DNA of 42,160 nucleotides, from positions 1 through 42,160 of the forward strand of contig JAQGHM010000234.1 of assembly GCA_028291615.1 (NCBI GenBank). Reading direction: 5' to 3'. Origin of the DNA: Phycisphaerales bacterium. Lineage in GTDB: Bacteria; Planctomycetota; Phycisphaerae; Tepidisphaerales; Tepidisphaeraceae. The position numbers were made by a program, and so were the translations under genes. Below, piece after piece: positions 39,962 to 42,160 of the stretch (positions are counted from its first letter, which is position 1; every line of letters starts with the position of its first letter). The notes under the pieces are model-generated. The model worked only from the letters and a program-made list of their open reading frames with translations, had not been told where the DNA came from and ran no database searches.

Positions 39962-40765
39962 ATGCCCGAAGCCGCCATTCAAGTTCTCGACGTCGTGAAG
40001 AAGTATGGCAGCCGCGTCGTGCTGGATCAGATTCGGCTCGATGTCTTTAAGGGGGAGACGCTAGTAATTTTGGGAGGATCGGGTTCGGGCAAATCTACAC
40101 TGTTGCGGTTGATGATTGGCAACGTCAAGCCGGACGGCGGAGATATCGTTTCGCTGGGGAAGTCGATCGCCAGGATGAATGCGCCGGAACTGGCGGCGTA
40201 TCGGAAAAACATCGGCGTGCTGTTTCAGTCGGGGGCGCTGTTCAACTCGATGTCAGTGGCGGACAACGTGGCACTGCCGCTGCGCGAGCACACCGATCTG
40301 CCCGAAGAGACAATCGACATCATGGTGAAGATCAAGCTGGAATTGGTGGGTCTGCGCGAGCACGCGGAGAAGATGCCCTCGGAGCTGTCGGGCGGGATGA
40401 AGAAGCGCGCAGGGCTTGCGCGGGCGATCGCGCTGGACCCGCAGATCCTGTTCTACGATGAGCCTAGCGCCGGGCTCGACCCCGTCACCAGCGCCGAGAT
40501 CGATCAACTCATCATCGACCTGAATCAGAAGCTGGGCGTGACCAGCGTGGTCGTGACGCATGAGATGGACTCGGCATTTCGGATTGCGCATCGCATGGTG
40601 CTGTTGGATCGTGGCAAGTTCATCGTTTCGGGGACGCCGGACGAGATGAAGAACAGCCAGGACGCGCTGGTGCGGCAGTTCGTGTATGGCCTGACGGAAG
40701 GCCCACTGACGGCGCGGCGGCGGGGGCATGAGTATGTGGATGATCTGCTGGGGGGGCCAGGGTGA
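39962..40765 (+). CDS. mlaF: MlaF-type ABC transporter ATP-binding protein
   Basis: 267 residues. Walker A GGSGSGKST (38-46, Lys44), signature LSGGM (142-146), Walker B ILFYDEP (Asp166, Glu167) and the H-loop VTHE are intact. It powers MlaE and, in E. coli, is bound by the STAS protein MlaB. The start at 39962 follows the mlaE stop by five bases. The C-terminal extension (GLTEGPLTARRRGHEYVDD) is as in the family. Confidence 0.95.
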   Translation: MPEAAIQVLDVVKKYGSRVVLDQIRLDVFKGETLVILGGSGSGKSTLLRLMIGNVKPDGGDIVSLGKSIARMNAPELAAYRKNIGVLFQSGALFNSMSVADNVALPLREHTDLPEETIDIMVKIKLELVGLREHAEKMPSELSGGMKKRAGLARAIALDPQILFYDEPSAGLDPVTSAEIDQLIIDLNQKLGVTSVVVTHEMDSAFRIAHRMVLLDRGKFIVSGTPDEMKNSQDALVRQFVYGLTEGPLTARRRGHEYVDDLLGGPG

Positions 40766-40817
40766 CTGCCGCTTGTTTTTCAAATGAAAATCGATCGACT
40801 CTGAACAAGGTGTAACC

Positions 40818-42095
40818 ATGCCCAAAGATCGTTCCGCACTCCGTTCCGGCCTGCTGATGCTGGCCAGTATCGCTCTGATCATCTGCGTGATCATCGGGAT
40901 CAAGGGACTCTCGTGGATCAATGACCGCACCAAGAATTACCTGGTGGCGTTCGACCTCAAGACGAACATCGGCGGCCTGCGCATCGGCGATGAGGTGCGT
41001 GTGGGCGGATTCAAGGTCGGCGAGGTGAAGAAAATCATGCTCCGCGAGGACAAGGACCAGAAGCACCCACCCTATTACATTCTGATCGCGTTCTCCGTCC
41101 CGGAAAAATACTCGATCCGCGAGGATGCGAAGATCCGCATCGACGGTACGCTGACCGGGACGAGCTGGCTGAATTTCGAGGAGCTCGGCAAAGGCACGCC
41201 GCTCGCTTCGGACCATCCGTTGATCGGCGCACCGAGTTCCACCGCCGAACTGATCGCCAAGGTCAGCGGGCTCGCGCCGGAGATTCAGGGCGTCCTTGCC
41301 GATGTGCGCACGAAGACGATTCCGGGCATCGACGATACCCTTGCTGAAGTTCGCACGAAGACCGTCCCGCTGGTCAATCAGACGTTGGAGAAGTTCGGGC
41401 AGACCGCCGATTCGTTCAAGAAGACGGGCGACAACGCCACTGCGCTTACCGCCGACATTCGCTCGAGCTACAAGCCGGCGATGGAGCATTACCACGCGCT
41501 GGCGGACAAGGCGATCGCCTCGCTCGAAGCCATCCGCGCCTTCTTCGGCGACACCACCGCCGACTTCCGCGTCACCATGGCGAACCTCCGCACGTCGACC
41601 GACAGCGTCAAGGGCAAGCTTCCGGGCATTCTCGACAAGGTCGATGGGGCGCTGGCGAAGGTGGAAACCGCCGTTGATGGCGTGAACAAGGCGATGACCG
41701 ACGTGCAGGCGACGATGGCGAGTGCCAAGGATTTGGCCGCCGGCGCGAAGGCGGTGGTCGTGGGCAACAAGACCAAGCTGGATAATATGATCGCGTCGCT
41801 AAAGACGGCCGGCGACAATTTGAAGGCCGCGACTGCCGAGATCCGCCGCAGCCCGTGGCGGCTGCTTTATAAGCCTGCGCCCAACGAGATGGCGAATCTC
41901 AACCTGTACGACGCCGCCCGCCAGTTTGCCGAGGGCGCGAACGACCTCAACGACAGCGCCGGCGCGTTGCGCGATGCCATTAAGAATAATCAAACTAATC
42001 CTGAAGAATTGAAGAAATTGATGGAGAAGGTTGATCAGAGTTTTGGCAATTTCAAGCAGATGGAAGACAAGCTCTGGAGCAATGTGAAGGAATAG
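40818..42095 (+). CDS. mlaD: MlaD-like MCE protein with long C-terminal helical region
   Basis: 425 residues. One transmembrane helix (about 12-30), an MCE domain (about 38-120; FDLKTNIGGLRIGDEVRVGG, IRIDGTLTGTSWL), and about 290 residues rich in Ala, Thr, Lys and Asp that are predicted helical or coiled coil. E. coli MlaD is about 183 residues, so this one is longer and may form a tube or needle as in PqiB or YebT-type MCE proteins. The ATG has AAGGTG about nine bases upstream. It is the last complete gene of the operon. Confidence 0.9.
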   Translation: MPKDRSALRSGLLMLASIALIICVIIGIKGLSWINDRTKNYLVAFDLKTNIGGLRIGDEVRVGGFKVGEVKKIMLREDKDQKHPPYYILIAFSVPEKYSIREDAKIRIDGTLTGTSWLNFEELGKGTPLASDHPLIGAPSSTAELIAKVSGLAPEIQGVLADVRTKTIPGIDDTLAEVRTKTVPLVNQTLEKFGQTADSFKKTGDNATALTADIRSSYKPAMEHYHALADKAIASLEAIRAFFGDTTADFRVTMANLRTSTDSVKGKLPGILDKVDGALAKVETAVDGVNKAMTDVQATMASAKDLAAGAKAVVVGNKTKLDNMIASLKTAGDNLKAATAEIRRSPWRLLYKPAPNEMANLNLYDAARQFAEGANDLNDSAGALRDAIKNNQTNPEELKKLMEKVDQSFGNFKQMEDKLWSNVKE

Positions 42096-42099
42096 TCCC

Positions 42100-42160
42100 G
42101 TGCCGCTCGAGGGGGCCCCGGCGATCGCTTCGCGGTTTCGTCTGCTAATTGTGAGCAGTC
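42100..42160 (+). CDS. Possible start of a further mla operon gene (partial)
   Basis: A GTG five bases after the mlaD stop opens a frame, MPLEGAPAIASRFRLLIVSS, with AAGGA about nine bases upstream and no stop to the window edge. By position it could be an ABC-transport auxiliary or lipoprotein gene. The 20 residues available do not show a clear signal peptide, so this is weak. Confidence 0.25.
   Translation, partial: MPLEGAPAIASRFRLLIVSS

Noticed and set aside
39290-40765. A long MlaF reading frame that starts inside mlaE
   Set aside because: The upstream part is antisense-like Arg/Gly sequence in another frame of mlaE. The family start is ATG 39962, five bases after the mlaE stop.

Overview
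The window is GC-rich chromosomal DNA from a bacterium that is most likely a planctomycete of the class Phycisphaerae or a close relative. The evidence is two prepilin-type proteins with a GFTLVELLVVIGI N-terminus followed by ILLPAL(S/N)xAR, one with an H-X9-DG motif, a subtilase with an LEPR-xLL N-terminal motif, a PEP-CTERM protein, an ECF sigma factor next to a Ser/Thr kinase fused to an FGE-sulfatase domain, and an outer-membrane/Mla type envelope. Taxonomy is an inference from these families. I see no phage, insertion sequence, integrase or CRISPR array.

Layout. (1) 1-6529, minus strand: an operon ordered like pilM/N-pilO-pilP-pilQ (PilM-PilN fusion, PilO/GspM-like, PilP/GspC-like, a 949-residue secretin with extra periplasmic domains), then a lipoprotein and the start of a response regulator. 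(2) 6761-10854, minus: an MBL-fold hydrolase followed by a multidomain class III adenylate cyclase. (3) 11021-16077: a plus-strand subtilase, then on the minus strand an ECF sigma factor, a membrane kinase-FGE fusion and an unknown protein. (4) 16109-18899, minus: a PEP-CTERM protein and a pseudopilin sharing a strong terminator, and a HAD phosphatase downstream of tRNA-Arg(ACG). (5) 19184-24467: a small membrane protein, an orphan ATP-dependent DNA ligase, a B12-type radical SAM enzyme, and a pseudopilin plus zinc-ribbon membrane protein. (6) 24491-29899: a bidirectional terminator and mixed housekeeping genes (beta-barrel protein, PurQ, GNAT, class V aminotransferase, GlsB-like protein, TylF-type methyltransferase, TPR protein). 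(7) 29901-37698: a surface polysaccharide locus (O-antigen ligase/polymerase, flippase, FkbM methyltransferase, glycosyltransferase, methyltransferase) with overlapping genes, plus an SGNH hydrolase and an acyltransferase. (8) 37838 to the end, plus strand: HEAT-repeat lipoprotein, RsbW-type kinase, STAS protein, MlaE, MlaF, MlaD and possibly one further gene.

Most of the genes concern the cell envelope: export and pilus-like assembly, surface polysaccharide, and lipid transport. Signalling modules (cyclase/hydrolase pair, ECF/kinase, RsbW/STAS) sit beside them. The observations most worth checking are the RsbW kinase placed in a mla operon, the adenylate cyclase carrying a c-di-GMP-type MshEN half-motif, the extended secretin, and a 30-nt imperfect inverted repeat made of GGCAGTA-like units inserted just before mlaE.
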